44,442 nucleotides of DNA from an uncultured Prevotella sp. (GCA_934217675.1 CAKQCV010000018.1:1-44442); one strand, 5' to 3'; shown: positions 1 through 8,432, numbered from the stretch's first letter. The notes: generated by a model from the sequence alone, not told the origin. Numbers and translations: made by a program.

Positions 1-351
1 GCTTGTTCTTCCTTGCTCCTTGTCACACCGCTGCGAGAAAATCATCCGCAACGAGTGAGTCAAAGAGAAAGCCTTATAGATGTCCGGGAATTCACGGAAA
101 AGAATCCCTGTACGCTCCGCCTGCGTTTCCGTCCACTTGTGTGCGCATGGCATTAGGAAAGCATCTTTCCACTATACTGTGCATACTCTCTGAAAAATCC
201 AATGTAACCTCTTCAACGCTCATTCTCATCAAAAAAACAGGTGGACTATTTGTGTGTCGCCTTTCGTCTTCACTTGTACATCTTTCAGTTCAAACCAGTC
301 AAGCATATGATTGGGAAGAAGACATTCCGCAAGTATTCTGTATTGTTCCAT
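1..351 (-). pseudogene. Remnant of an ISAon1-like (ISL3-type) transposase with internal deletions, running off the window edge
   Basis: Read on the minus strand from the ATG at 351, the protein begins MEQYRILAECLLPNHM and runs to HLFF before a TGA at 229-231. That opening and the following D-E-N-E-R (in frame if one T of the T7 tract is removed) match my memory of the N-terminal orfA of ISAon1-family transposases. About 217-136 then encodes VEEVTLDFSESMHSIVERCF, resembling the DDE catalytic part of orfB. A further frame change at about 135 gives WTETQAERTGILFREFPDIY, a more C-terminal part of orfB, continuing past base 1. So three separated pieces of the transposase are joined with two deletions and at least two frame changes. 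It cannot encode a working enzyme. The family name comes from recognition, not a search. Confidence 0.75.
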
Positions 352-433
352 TCCGATACGTTTTTTGATTCTTAAAACGGACTATCAGGAGTTTTATTGT
401 GTTTAGTTTGCCACACGCTTTTGCAGGTGACCC
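352..433. mobile_element. Probable left end of the IS remnant
   Basis: This stretch lies between the transposase start at 351 and the point (about 434) where the GH3 signal-peptide coding begins. On the minus strand it begins GGGTCACCTGCAAAAG, and a terminal inverted repeat starting with G residues would fit an IS end. The other end is outside the window, so neither the repeat nor a target-site duplication can be tested. The boundary is inferred mainly from where the GH3 reading frame begins to make sense. Confidence 0.4.
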
Positions 434-466
434 TTATTTTCTGCAGCCTTTGCGCTCACCATATCT

Positions 467-2623
467 GTGTGTGCAGCTGCCCAGTCGTCGCGTCCGGTAT
501 ATCTCGACTCCAACGCGCCAGTTGAAAAACGTGTGCAGGACGCGCTGAAGCGACTGACCGTTCACGAGAAGGTTTCGCTCTTGCACGCGCAGAGCAAGTT
601 TACAACTCCCGGTGTGCCGCGTCTTGGCATACGCCAGCTTAACATGAGTGACGGACCTCACGGTGTACGTGCCGAGGTTGACTGGAATTCATGGAATACA
701 GCCAACTGGACCAACGACTCCATCTGCGCTTTTCCTTCATTGACGTGTCTTGCGTCAACCTGGAACCGCGACCTCTCTGCTGTCTATGGCAACGCCGTGA
801 GCGAGGAGTTTGCCTTCCGTGGCAAGGACATCATGCTTGGTCCGGGCACAAGCATTGCGCGTATGCCACTCAATGGCCGCAACTTTGAGTATATGGGCGA
901 GGATCCTTATTTGGCAGGCGAGATGGCTGTGCCTTACATTCAGGCTGCACAGAAGAATGGTGTGGCATGCTGCTTGAAGCACTTTGCACTGAACAATCAG
1001 GAGATTGACCGCTTTACCGTGAATGTGAATGTTGACGAGCGTGCCTTCCGCGAGATTTACATGCCGGCTTTCAAGAAATGTGTACAGGAAGGAAAGGTGT
1101 GGACCATCATGGGGTCTTATCCTCTTTGGGAAGGCGAGCACATGTGTCACAATAACAAACTCTTGAACCAGATTCTTAAGAAAGAATGGGAATTCGACGG
1201 TGCTGTAATCAGCGATTGGGGCGGAACCCACGACACATGGCAGGCTGCCATGAACGGTCTTGACATAGAGATGGGCACCAACACCAACGGCAAGACTGAG
1301 GACCACTCAAATGGCTACAACACTTACCACCTTGCCGATGCGTTCGAGAAACTTGTCAATAAGGGCAAGGTTCCTATGAGTGTGCTCAACGACAAGGCAG
1401 AGCGTGTGCTCCGCACCATCTTCCGCACATCGATGAACCCCAACAAGGTGATAGGCTCGCAGTGCTCAGAAGAACATTATGATGCTTGCCGCAAGATTGG
1501 TGATGAGGGTATTGTGTTGCTGAAGAATCAAGGCTCTATTCTTCCTATCAACGCAAAGAAATACAAGAAGATACTTGTTGTAGGCGACAATGCTGTGCGC
1601 AATATGAGCAACGGTGGCGGCTCGTCAGAGCTGAAGACACTCTTTGATATATCTCCGCTTAACGGACTGAAGTCGTGGTATGAGGACCAAATTTATTTCG
1701 CACGTGGCTATTATGCTGGTCGTGCCCTGTACGATGCCGTTGACCAATTGTCGGAAGATTCGCTGAAGACACTTAAGGCAGAGGCTATCCGCAAGGCAAA
1801 AGACGCCGACCTCATAATATTCATCGGTGGACTAAACAAGAACCATAAGCAAGACTGCGAGAACGGCGACCGAGAGTCGTATGACCTTCCTTACGGTCAG
1901 AACGAACTTATAGCCGACCTGGCAAAGATTCAGAAAAACATTGTTGTTGTGACATTCGGAGGCAATGCTTATGCCACTCCGTGGATAAATAGCGTAAAGG
2001 CTCTTGTACATTGCTGGTATCTCGGATCAATGTCTGGAGCAACTTTGGTTGATGTGCTATCAGGAGTAGTGAATCCGAGTGGCAAACTTCCTGTGACATT
2101 TGCAAAGAAGCAAGACGACTATCGTTGCTTCCAGTTCGGCAAGCGAGGCTATCCGGGGGTTGACGGACAGGTGTACTACGATGAGGGTCTCTATGTGGGC
2201 TACCGCTGGTTCAACACCAAGAATGTTGAACCACAGTTTCCGTTTGGCTATGGTCTTAGCTATACGACATTCAAGTACGGCAAGCCGTCTTTGTCTGCCA
2301 AGACAATGACAAAGGATGGGAAAATCACGGTTACAGTGCCTGTGACAAATACCGGAAAGATGGAAGGCAAGGAAGTCGTTGAGTTGTTTATCGGTGATGT
2401 GAAGTCGTCAGAGCCACGTCCGGCAAAGGAACTCAAGAACTTCGCTAAGGTGTCGCTCGCTCCGGGGGAGACAAAGACTGTGAGTTTCGACATCACAGTT
2501 ACCGATCTTGAATACTGGTCGGCCAAGACCCACAGCTTCGTTGCAGAGCCTGGAACATTCAAGGCTTATGTATGCGCCAGCGAGACCGACGTGCGTGGTG
2601 TGGCTGATTTTGAATTTAAATAA
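467..2623 (+). CDS. Glycoside hydrolase family 3 beta-glucosidase-like protein, 5' end disrupted
   Basis: This 718-residue frame has the GH3 order: N-terminal TIM-barrel domain, alpha/beta sandwich domain, and a C-terminal fibronectin-III-like domain (about residues 600-700). The SDWG motif places the likely nucleophile at Asp250, and KHFALNNQE is the usual substrate-site segment. The family removes terminal beta-linked glucose or related sugars from oligosaccharides, normally in the periplasm. The only start in frame is a GTG at 467, which gives no signal peptide. The same frame is open back to 431 and encodes LFSAAFALTISVCAAAQSS, the hydrophobic core and cleavage region of a signal peptide, but a TGA at 428-430 and IS-derived sequence stand where the start codon should be. 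The catalytic part is intact; whether it is still translated or exported is doubtful. A hairpin terminator follows. Confidence 0.85.
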   Translation: MCAAAQSSRPVYLDSNAPVEKRVQDALKRLTVHEKVSLLHAQSKFTTPGVPRLGIRQLNMSDGPHGVRAEVDWNSWNTANWTNDSICAFPSLTCLASTWNRDLSAVYGNAVSEEFAFRGKDIMLGPGTSIARMPLNGRNFEYMGEDPYLAGEMAVPYIQAAQKNGVACCLKHFALNNQEIDRFTVNVNVDERAFREIYMPAFKKCVQEGKVWTIMGSYPLWEGEHMCHNNKLLNQILKKEWEFDGAVISDWGGTHDTWQAAMNGLDIEMGTNTNGKTEDHSNGYNTYHLADAFEKLVNKGKVPMSVLNDKAERVLRTIFRTSMNPNKVIGSQCSEEHYDACRKIGDEGIVLLKNQGSILPINAKKYKKILVVGDNAVRNMSNGGGSSELKTLFDISPLNGLKSWYEDQIYFARGYYAGRALYDAVDQLSEDSLKTLKAEAIRKAKDADLIIFIGGLNKNHKQDCENGDRESYDLPYGQNELIADLAKIQKNIVVVTFGGNAYATPWINSVKALVHCWYLGSMSGATLVDVLSGVVNPSGKLPVTFAKKQDDYRCFQFGKRGYPGVDGQVYYDEGLYVGYRWFNTKNVEPQFPFGYGLSYTTFKYGKPSLSAKTMTKDGKITVTVPVTNTGKMEGKEVVELFIGDVKSSEPRPAKELKNFAKVSLAPGETKTVSFDITVTDLEYWSAKTHSFVAEPGTFKAYVCASETDVRGVADFEFK

Positions 2624-2697
2624 ACTTAAGGCTTTAACAATATAATAGGTAGAATAGCAATTTAATAGGAACATATATATTAAGTCTTCTTATAGTA

Positions 2698-2745
2698 ACA
2701 GAGACAATAAAGGCAACATACAACCTTTATTGTCCCTGTTTGGTT
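2698..2745 (+). terminator. Rho-independent-type hairpin after the GH3 gene
   Basis: GACAATAAAGG (2703-2713) pairs with CCTTTATTGTC (2724-2734). Four more pairs, ACAG/CTGT, lie outside a single A-C mismatch. The right arm is followed by TTTGGTTTT. It lies 75 nt after the GH3 stop. Confidence 0.65.
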
Positions 2746-2868
2746 TTCTGTCAGACACCAGGAGAATGTCTGGTTGTTTATATGTTGTACAAACAAGGAA
2801 TGCGACACGAGCAAAAATAAAACAATACAGCATATAATAAATGACAGGAAACAGCGTTACTCATAAGT

Positions 2869-3363
2869 ATGAACAAACTTATAATTATTCTTTATTTCTG
2901 TTTTTTGATAGCTCTGCAAGGTTTCTCTCAAAGCATATCAAGCATAGATCCCATCCCGTCAGAAACATCTGCCGACTTGAGTATCAATACAATAGACACC
3001 ATTGCCACATCTCAATGGTCATCATTCGGTGACTGCTCCGAACTTACTATCGGCAATTTATATAAGATTCTTGATAAATACGATGTTAAGTTCAAGAAGA
3101 TTGTGGTGGCTCAGGCAATTTTGGAAACCGGATATTTTTCAAGTATCCTTTGCGTGCAAAGCCATAACATTTTCGGACTGCGACACCCGTCAGACGGAAG
3201 CTACTATGTTTTCAATAATTGGGAAGAAAGCGTGAAGGCATATAAAGAGGATGTGCAATATAAATATACCAGTGGAGACTATTATACTTTCCTGACAAAT
3301 ATTGGTTATGCGCAAGACCCACAATACACACGCAAAGTGATGCAAATAGTTAGTACTCTCTGA
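2869..3363 (+). CDS. Small secreted glucosaminidase-domain protein (GH73/FlgJ-like fold)
   Basis: The 164-residue product has an N-terminal signal peptide with a hydrophobic core (LIIILYFCFLIALQG) and probable cleavage near GFS/QS. The rest, from about residue 60, resembles the N-acetylglucosaminidase domain: VAQAILETGYFSS contains the candidate catalytic Glu86, followed by HNIFGLR and the typical WEESVKAYKEDV segment. Such enzymes cut the glycan strands of peptidoglycan. It has no cell-wall binding or LysM domain, so it would be a minimal domain in the periplasm. There is 245 bp to the upstream gene, with a terminator between, so it probably has its own promoter. Substrate and physiological role are inference. 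Confidence 0.7.
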   Translation: MNKLIIILYFCFLIALQGFSQSISSIDPIPSETSADLSINTIDTIATSQWSSFGDCSELTIGNLYKILDKYDVKFKKIVVAQAILETGYFSSILCVQSHNIFGLRHPSDGSYYVFNNWEESVKAYKEDVQYKYTSGDYYTFLTNIGYAQDPQYTRKVMQIVSTL

Positions 3364-3530
3364 AAATACAGCAACTATAAACGTGTATATGTATACTTCC
3401 TAATGGCATTTGTGCGTCATTCACATCACTCTTGTAACATAAATTGTAAAAAACTATCATTAAAGATGCTGACTGGAAGTAGTTTGAAGAGAAAATTAAA
3501 AAGAAGAATAAAATAAAACTTTACAAAATA

Positions 3531-3637
3531 GCGCCACTTGCGCCACTTGCGCCATTGCGCCAAATACAGTAAATACAGTAAAAACCCCCATTTTTAGCTA
3601 TATTGGCGTAAATGGCGCAATGGCGCAAGTGGCGCAA
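3531..3637. repeat. Long GC-rich inverted repeat with internal direct repeats
   Basis: Bases 3538-3562 are exactly complementary to 3613-3637, giving a perfect 25-bp stem. Each arm is built of short units such as GCGCCACTT and GCGCCATT, and the left arm carries one extra copy of GCGCCACTT (3531-3539). The 50-nt loop contains a doubled AAATACAGT (about 3562-3580). It is not followed by a T-run, so it is not a simple terminator. A dispersed palindromic repeat is the best guess; only this copy is visible. Confidence 0.75.
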
Positions 3638-3672
3638 ACTCGAAAAACGAGATTTTGGGAAAAACTTCTCAA

Positions 3673-3730
3673 ACAGGTATAAAAAACACACCTGTATGTT
3701 CGGCTACCTTTGGCAGTGAAAGAAGGTAGC
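3673..3730. repeat. Two adjacent short hairpins
   Basis: ACAGGT (3673-3678) pairs with ACCTGT (3690-3695), and GCTACCTT (3703-3710) pairs exactly with AAGGTAGC (3723-3730). Neither is followed by a T-tract. They may belong to the same repeat element as the large inverted repeat at 3531-3637. Confidence 0.5.
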
Positions 3731-3852
3731 TCTCCGTTGCTTTGCTCACGGCTTAACACGGGATAGATGCCTTTTTGGCAGGAAATGGCAAGGAGAAAAA
3801 ATTATACTACCAACTAAATAATATGTTTATCGTTGTCTATAGCCTAATAAAC

Positions 3853-3900
3853 AAAACAGAAGGAAGATGTGGTATTGTCGCCACGACCTCCTTCTGTTTT
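3853..3900 (-). terminator. Terminator hairpin downstream of dipeptidyl peptidase IV
   Basis: AAAACAGAAGGA (3853-3864) pairs over 12 bp with TCCTTCTGTTTT (3889-3900), with an inner GTGG/CCAC stem. On the minus strand the arm is followed by GTTTATTAG, 55 nt beyond the stop of the peptidase gene. T-rich sequence on both sides would let it act in either direction. Confidence 0.65.
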
Positions 3901-3954
3901 TATTGCTCAGTTATTAAGAGTAAATTTAATATTATTTATTTTCTCTTGTTTTTA

Positions 3955-6174
3955 TTATTTTAGATAGTCCTCAAAATATTGTGTGATGCGCTCATGCAGA
4001 TGAACGCTTTTGTGTCCCATCATGTTATGTCCTTCACCAGGATATGCAAAGAAATCTGGTTGTGTACCTGCCTCAGAACAAGCATTTAGGAACATCAGAG
4101 CGTTTTGTGGAACCACTGTAGGATCGTTCATTCCAATTATGATTTGTAGTTTACCTTTCAAATCTTTGGCTTTGTTCAAGAGTGAAGTTTTATTGTACCC
4201 CTCAGGATTTGCTTGTGGAGTGTCCATATAACGCTCTCCATACATAACCTCATACCATTTCCAGTCAATTACAGGTCCACCTGCTACACCAACTTTAAAA
4301 ACATCAGGGTAGTTTGTCATCAATGAAATTGTCATAAAGCCTCCGAAGCTCCATCCGTGCACACCAAGGCGGTTCATGTCAACATACGGTAATGTTTTCA
4401 GAAATTCTACACCCTTCATTTGGTCTTGCATTTCGATTTGTCCGAGCTGTCGGAATGTAGCTTGTTCAAAATCCTTTCCGCGATGTTCGCTGCCCCTGTT
4501 GTCAAGAATGAAAAGCAAATACCCTTTTTGTGCCATATATGTTTCCCATGATCGGCTACACCAGCGGAAACGTGCATCAACATTGTGTGCATGAGGACCA
4601 CCATATACGTAAACCACTGTAGGGTATTTCTTTTTGGGGTCAAAGTTTATCGGCTTAACCATACGCCAATAAAGATCGGTCTTGCCATCTGCAGCTTTCA
4701 GTTTTCCGCACGAATATTCTGGAATGTTATATCCTTTTTCTTTCCATGGGTCTTTTGCGTTTAGAATGAGGCAATGCTTTCCTTTTTCTGTATCAATAGT
4801 AACAATGTGGCGCGGAATCTCTGGCGTTTGATAATTGTCGCATATATATCTGCCACTTGAACTCAGTGTCGCAGCAGCATGCCATCCTTTACCATTATCG
4901 TCTACGAGAGTACGTTTTTGGGTTTCAACATTAACTGTAAACACATTCGACTGTATTGGATTACATTCGTTAGATGTGTATACTATTGTCTTGTTTTTTG
5001 TATTGAATCCTAAGACATCAAGTACCTCCCATTTGCCACTTGTTAGCTGTTCTATTTCAAGCGATTCTGTATTGCTTGCCATACGACTGCCATGTTTTCC
5101 TAATGAGCATAGATAGAGATGGTTGAATCCGTCGGTACGACTTTGCATTATGAACTTTGAACTATCCCAAGGCAAGAACATGATAGGGTGGAGTGGTTCA
5201 ACATATTTTGCGTCAGTTTCGCGGTAAAGTTCACCAGTCTTTTCTCCGTTTTCCGGATTATAAGCAGTAAGCCTACAGTCATTTTGGTCGCGATTAAGTT
5301 CAAACATATATATTTTTTTGCTGTCAGGTGCCCATGATATGTTGGTAAAATATCTGTCTGTTGGGTCACCAGCCTTTAGGTATATAGTTTTTCCTGTGTT
5401 AAGATCATAAACACCAACTGTAACCTTATGGCTCGTCATGCCAGCCATTGGGTATTTGTCTGGTTCATATGTAGCTTCGCGTTCAAAAGTGTTTACTTGC
5501 GGATAGTCAGCGACCATAGACTGATCCATACGGTAGAAAGCAATTTTCATTCCATCAGCTGACCAGAACAACCCATAGTCGCAGTTGAATTCGTTGCGGT
5601 GAACAGCTTGTCCGTATACGATTTCTCTACTGCCGTCTGTTGTTATTTGAGTTGTTTTTCCTTCATTGTCGGTAACATAAAGGTTATCTTCTTTTATAAA
5701 GGCAAGAGCTTTTGATTTTGCATTCCATTCCGAAGCCTGTTCTGTTTCATGCTTTTGACGCCAAACTACTTTTTTCTTTTTAAAGTCAACAAGTAAGCGT
5801 TCCTGTTTTGTCTTCAGCATAACAAGGCTTTTATCACTATAAGGAAATGATACAGAGTTTAGATTCTGCACCTCATTTTTATCTGTGGCTGATGTCCATT
5901 TGTTTATCTGTTCAACAGTGAAAAGAACGGTTTCCTTACCAGTTGAAACATTTACCAGTTTGCAACTTTCAGGATTTCGGCATATCAGTTGGTCGCCCCA
6001 CCATGTAAGGTTCCTGTTTTCAGGAATCATATTGCGGAAGTTCTTGCCTCCGAAGTTTAAGTCCTCAAGGCTAAATTGCTTCATTTGTGCCATTCCGGTC
6101 ATTGTTGATAGAATGAAAACAGCGGCAACGGCAATATGTCGTGCCGCCGAGTTTATAAGATGTTTAATCGTCAT
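3955..6174 (-). CDS. Dipeptidyl peptidase IV (S9B prolyl peptidase)
   Basis: The 739-residue exported serine peptidase should cleave X-Pro or X-Ala dipeptides from peptide N-termini. A signal peptide (residues 1-29, MTIKHLINSA... ending MTGMAQ) is followed by a DPPIV_N beta-propeller and a C-terminal alpha/beta-hydrolase domain. The triad can be placed at Ser609 (GWSFGG), Asp684 (GMNDPT) and His716 (GEGHN). The intervals of 75 and 32 residues match those I recall for the Porphyromonas gingivalis enzyme. The frame is open to 6417, but the ATG at 6174 is chosen because it alone gives a signal peptide and overlaps the upstream methyltransferase gene by only 11 bp. It is probably translationally coupled to that gene. 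In Bacteroidales such enzymes serve peptide feeding, usually anchored or soluble in the periplasm. Confidence 0.93.
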   Translation of the reverse strand: MTIKHLINSAARHIAVAAVFILSTMTGMAQMKQFSLEDLNFGGKNFRNMIPENRNLTWWGDQLICRNPESCKLVNVSTGKETVLFTVEQINKWTSATDKNEVQNLNSVSFPYSDKSLVMLKTKQERLLVDFKKKKVVWRQKHETEQASEWNAKSKALAFIKEDNLYVTDNEGKTTQITTDGSREIVYGQAVHRNEFNCDYGLFWSADGMKIAFYRMDQSMVADYPQVNTFEREATYEPDKYPMAGMTSHKVTVGVYDLNTGKTIYLKAGDPTDRYFTNISWAPDSKKIYMFELNRDQNDCRLTAYNPENGEKTGELYRETDAKYVEPLHPIMFLPWDSSKFIMQSRTDGFNHLYLCSLGKHGSRMASNTESLEIEQLTSGKWEVLDVLGFNTKNKTIVYTSNECNPIQSNVFTVNVETQKRTLVDDNGKGWHAAATLSSSGRYICDNYQTPEIPRHIVTIDTEKGKHCLILNAKDPWKEKGYNIPEYSCGKLKAADGKTDLYWRMVKPINFDPKKKYPTVVYVYGGPHAHNVDARFRWCSRSWETYMAQKGYLLFILDNRGSEHRGKDFEQATFRQLGQIEMQDQMKGVEFLKTLPYVDMNRLGVHGWSFGGFMTISLMTNYPDVFKVGVAGGPVIDWKWYEVMYGERYMDTPQANPEGYNKTSLLNKAKDLKGKLQIIIGMNDPTVVPQNALMFLNACSEAGTQPDFFAYPGEGHNMMGHKSVHLHERITQYFEDYLK

Positions 6175-7675
6175 AGCGGTTAAATTTGTTAGAATTTCTG
6201 TCTTTTCCCTTGGTATAAGGCTTTCCGCCCTTTCTGTCGCCGCCTCTTCCAAACGAGCGTCCTCCTTTATCGAAAGGTTTGCGCCCACTTCTGCGGTCAT
6301 CCTCGTTGTTTCTATAGTCTTTTGTCCGTGGTCTGCGTTCTCGTTTGTTTTCAAAGCCGTTGATATCGTTGCTGTATGGACTCTTGCGGAATTTAAATGA
6401 GCGAATGTCGTCCTCATCCATATCTTCTTCCTCGTCTAATCGCTTTTTAAACTCTCTGTGTTCTTTAAAGCGATGTTTTTGAGCCATTTGCTTTTTTTCA
6501 TCTTCTGTTTTAAGTATATTTCCTTCGCTTCTGAATTCTTTGAATCCACCTTCAAACATAAGATACTTTCTGAATTCACATTCCAATGAACCGTTATAGA
6601 GCGGAATCTTTTGAGAAGGTTTTAATCCTATTTCGTCAAAGCATTCCTTGCGGTAACTCAATACCCATGCTTCACCATTTTTAAACTTATGTTTAAGAGT
6701 CTCTCCGATCATTTTATATGTGCCAAGCAAGTTTGGCGTAGAGATTCTTTCTCCATAAGGCGGGTTTGTTATCATAAACGACTTTTCCTCAGGCTGTTTG
6801 AAATCTTTAAAATCAGCACAAGTAACAGTTATGTCTTTCGACAATCCGGCAGCTTTTACATTCATGATTGCAGTGTTTACTGCTTTCATGTCAATGTCTG
6901 AACCGTAGATGTGATGGTTAAATTCACGTTCTTGCGAGTCGTCATTATATATACTGTCAAACAAGTCTGCGTCAAAATCTTTCCATTTTTCAAATGCAAA
7001 TTCCTTTCTGAACAATCCTGGAGCCATATTGTGTGCAATGAGTGCAGCTTCGATAATGATAGTTCCAGAACCGCACATTGGGTCGTAGAAGTCTGTGTCA
7101 CCTTTCCAACCGGACATGAGAATCATTCCTGCTGCCAAGACTTCGTTGAGCGGTGCTTCTACAGATTCTTGCCTGTATCCACGTCTGTGTAAACTTTCTC
7201 CACTGGAGTCAAGCGACAGTGTGCACTTGTCTTCTGCAATATGTATATTTAGTCTGATATCTGGATTTGCCACAGATATATTAGGTCTGCTGCCTGTCTT
7301 TTCTCTAAATTGGTCAACAATAGCATCCTTAACCTTATATGCGACAAATTTAGAGTGTCGGAACTCTTCAGAGAAGACCACAGAGTCAACAGCAAAACAA
7401 TCTTTCAAATCAAGATATTTACTCCAGTCAATTTTCTTGACCTCATTGTAAACATCATCAGCACTTTGTGCTTTGAAGTGTTTTATTGGCTTAAGAATAC
7501 GAATCGCGGTATGAAGTTGGAAATTAGCGCGATACATCATTTCTTTATTACCAGTAAACGACACCATACGCCGTCCTATTTCCACATTGTTAGCTCCAAG
7601 CTGTGTCAACTCCTGTGCCAATACGGGTTCTAATCCCATAAATGTTTTGGCTATGAGCTCAAATTCCTGTTCCAT
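6164..7675 (-). CDS. THUMP-domain class I rRNA (guanine-N2) methyltransferase, RlmL N-half type
   Basis: Residues 1-160 form a THUMP RNA-binding module and residues 165-380 a Rossmann methyltransferase of the UPF0020 type, with the N-P-P-Y motif at 304-307 that marks amino-group methylation of guanine. It resembles the first half of RlmKL (23S rRNA G2445), without the RlmK half. After residue 385 comes a basic, disordered tail rich in Arg, Lys, Asp and Gly (including GGRSFGRGGDRKGG), which may bind rRNA and is unusual compared with proteobacterial proteins. The last codons overlap the peptidase gene. A good promoter lies at 7766-7797, giving a leader of about 85 nt. The exact target base is inference. 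Confidence 0.88.
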   Translation of the reverse strand: MEQEFELIAKTFMGLEPVLAQELTQLGANNVEIGRRMVSFTGNKEMMYRANFQLHTAIRILKPIKHFKAQSADDVYNEVKKIDWSKYLDLKDCFAVDSVVFSEEFRHSKFVAYKVKDAIVDQFREKTGSRPNISVANPDIRLNIHIAEDKCTLSLDSSGESLHRRGYRQESVEAPLNEVLAAGMILMSGWKGDTDFYDPMCGSGTIIIEAALIAHNMAPGLFRKEFAFEKWKDFDADLFDSIYNDDSQEREFNHHIYGSDIDMKAVNTAIMNVKAAGLSKDITVTCADFKDFKQPEEKSFMITNPPYGERISTPNLLGTYKMIGETLKHKFKNGEAWVLSYRKECFDEIGLKPSQKIPLYNGSLECEFRKYLMFEGGFKEFRSEGNILKTEDEKKQMAQKHRFKEHREFKKRLDEEEDMDEDDIRSFKFRKSPYSNDINGFENKRERRPRTKDYRNNEDDRRSGRKPFDKGGRSFGRGGDRKGGKPYTKGKDRNSNKFNRYDD

Positions 7676-7765
7676 TTAAAATTGAATAAAAACTTATGTA
7701 TATTTTTCTTTTTTTGTTCTTTCTTTGTGTCTATCAATGTTACTGATAAAAAGTTAATCAACGTG

Positions 7766-7797
7766 CAAATTTAATATTTTTACGTTTAAGTGCCAAA
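7766..7797 (-). promoter_or_regulatory. Bacteroidetes-type promoter for the methyltransferase-DPP IV pair
   Basis: On the minus strand TTTG (7794-7797) is followed after 20 nt by TAAATTTG (7766-7773), matching the TTTG / N19-21 / TAnnTTTG consensus. Transcription would start near 7759. Confidence 0.65.
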
Positions 7798-7834
7798 TAA
7801 AAGGCGTGAATGTTTGCTTTTTATACTTTATTAT

Positions 7835-8215
7835 TTAATATAGGTAGAACATTCTCTCCATCATTTGCCATTTTTGGTCGGATGTGGCATCAGTAGCACA
7901 TTGCTGGAATGCTGCAACATGTTTTTCCCATTCTTCTTGTCTTGGTAGTGTTGCAAGTGTTTCCATGGCTTTGTTCCAGTCAAAATCAAGCGGTGCATCA
8001 ACAATCATTACCAACCGATTTCCTGAAATGTATATTTCCATTTCAAGAATGCCAACTTGTTTTATACCTTCTTCAATTTCCTTCCAGAAATGTTCTTTAT
8101 CATGAGCTTTGCGGTATTCTTTAATAAGTTCGCTGTCATTTTTTAGTTCCATTGTCTGTACAAAGCGCTTTGTTGGCTGCTTGTATTCTTTACTCTTGTA
8201 TCCTGTTGTTTCCAT
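7835..8215 (-). CDS. L-rhamnose mutarotase-like protein (RhaM/DUF718 family)
   Basis: The small protein matches the RhaM pattern: F-V-Q-T-M near the start, then EYRKAHDKEHFWKEIEEGIK, VGILEMEIYISGNRLVMIVD, and a C-terminal segment with W and MERMFYL. The family interconverts the alpha and beta anomers of L-rhamnose or similar 6-deoxy sugars in the cytoplasm. At 126 residues it is about 20 longer than typical RhaM, because of an extra N-terminal METTGYKSKEYKQPTK. A start at 8251 would add 12 more residues of basic, unlikely sequence, so 8215 is preferred. No rhamnose kinase, isomerase or transporter is nearby, so its substrate is uncertain. Confidence 0.75.
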   Translation of the reverse strand: METTGYKSKEYKQPTKRFVQTMELKNDSELIKEYRKAHDKEHFWKEIEEGIKQVGILEMEIYISGNRLVMIVDAPLDFDWNKAMETLATLPRQEEWEKHVAAFQQCATDATSDQKWQMMERMFYLY

Positions 8216-8400
8216 AATTACTTGTTTTTGTTTTCTTTTTATAACGTTCAATTAATATAATTTATTGCTGATTTATGAAAAGAATAATGTAGAGGGATAA
8301 GAAATTTAATTGAAGTGTGTATTTTGTTAATTAAAAATGTAAACCGTGGTTGTCAATTTGTTATTAATTTAATTAAATATGTTACATTTTTTTTTCAGAA

Positions 8401-8432
8401 TATTGTAGATACAATTTTTTTTTTTAGATTTG
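8401..8432 (+). promoter_or_regulatory. Promoter of the nqr operon
   Basis: TATTG (8401-8405) and TAGATTTG (8425-8432) are separated by exactly 19 nt, fitting the Bacteroidetes sigma-ABfr consensus. The start of transcription would be near 8439, about 40 nt before nqrA. Three T-tracts of 8-11 bases surround the elements (8388-8446). The rest of 8252-8477 is very AT-rich with no gene. Confidence 0.75.

Larger units (their letters stand above)
3364..3954. other. Non-coding spacer of about 590 bp with several inverted repeats
   Basis: No credible gene is present. The short open frame at 3775-3963 is low-complexity and crosses a terminator. The spacer holds a long GCGCC-rich inverted repeat (3531-3637), two short hairpins (3673-3695 and 3703-3730), and a terminator hairpin (3853-3900). 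CTCG-AAAAA-CGAG (3639-3651) forms another small hairpin. Base composition around 3531-3640 is much richer in GC than the flanks. Confidence 0.7.

Noticed and set aside
3..368. Plus-strand open frame of 121 codons at the window start
   Set aside because: The minus strand of the same DNA encodes recognisable transposase segments, so this is an antisense shadow.
755..1306. Minus-strand frame of 183 codons inside the GH3 gene
   Set aside because: It is antisense to a well-conserved catalytic domain and has no recognisable protein features.
3531..3637. CRISPR array
   Set aside because: The repeats are inverted and contiguous, without unique spacers, and no cas genes are in the window.
6175..6417. 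N-terminal extension of dipeptidyl peptidase IV by 81 residues
   Set aside because: It overlaps the methyltransferase tail, lacks a signal peptide at its start, and the ATG at 6174 gives a proper signal peptide with an 11-bp gene overlap.
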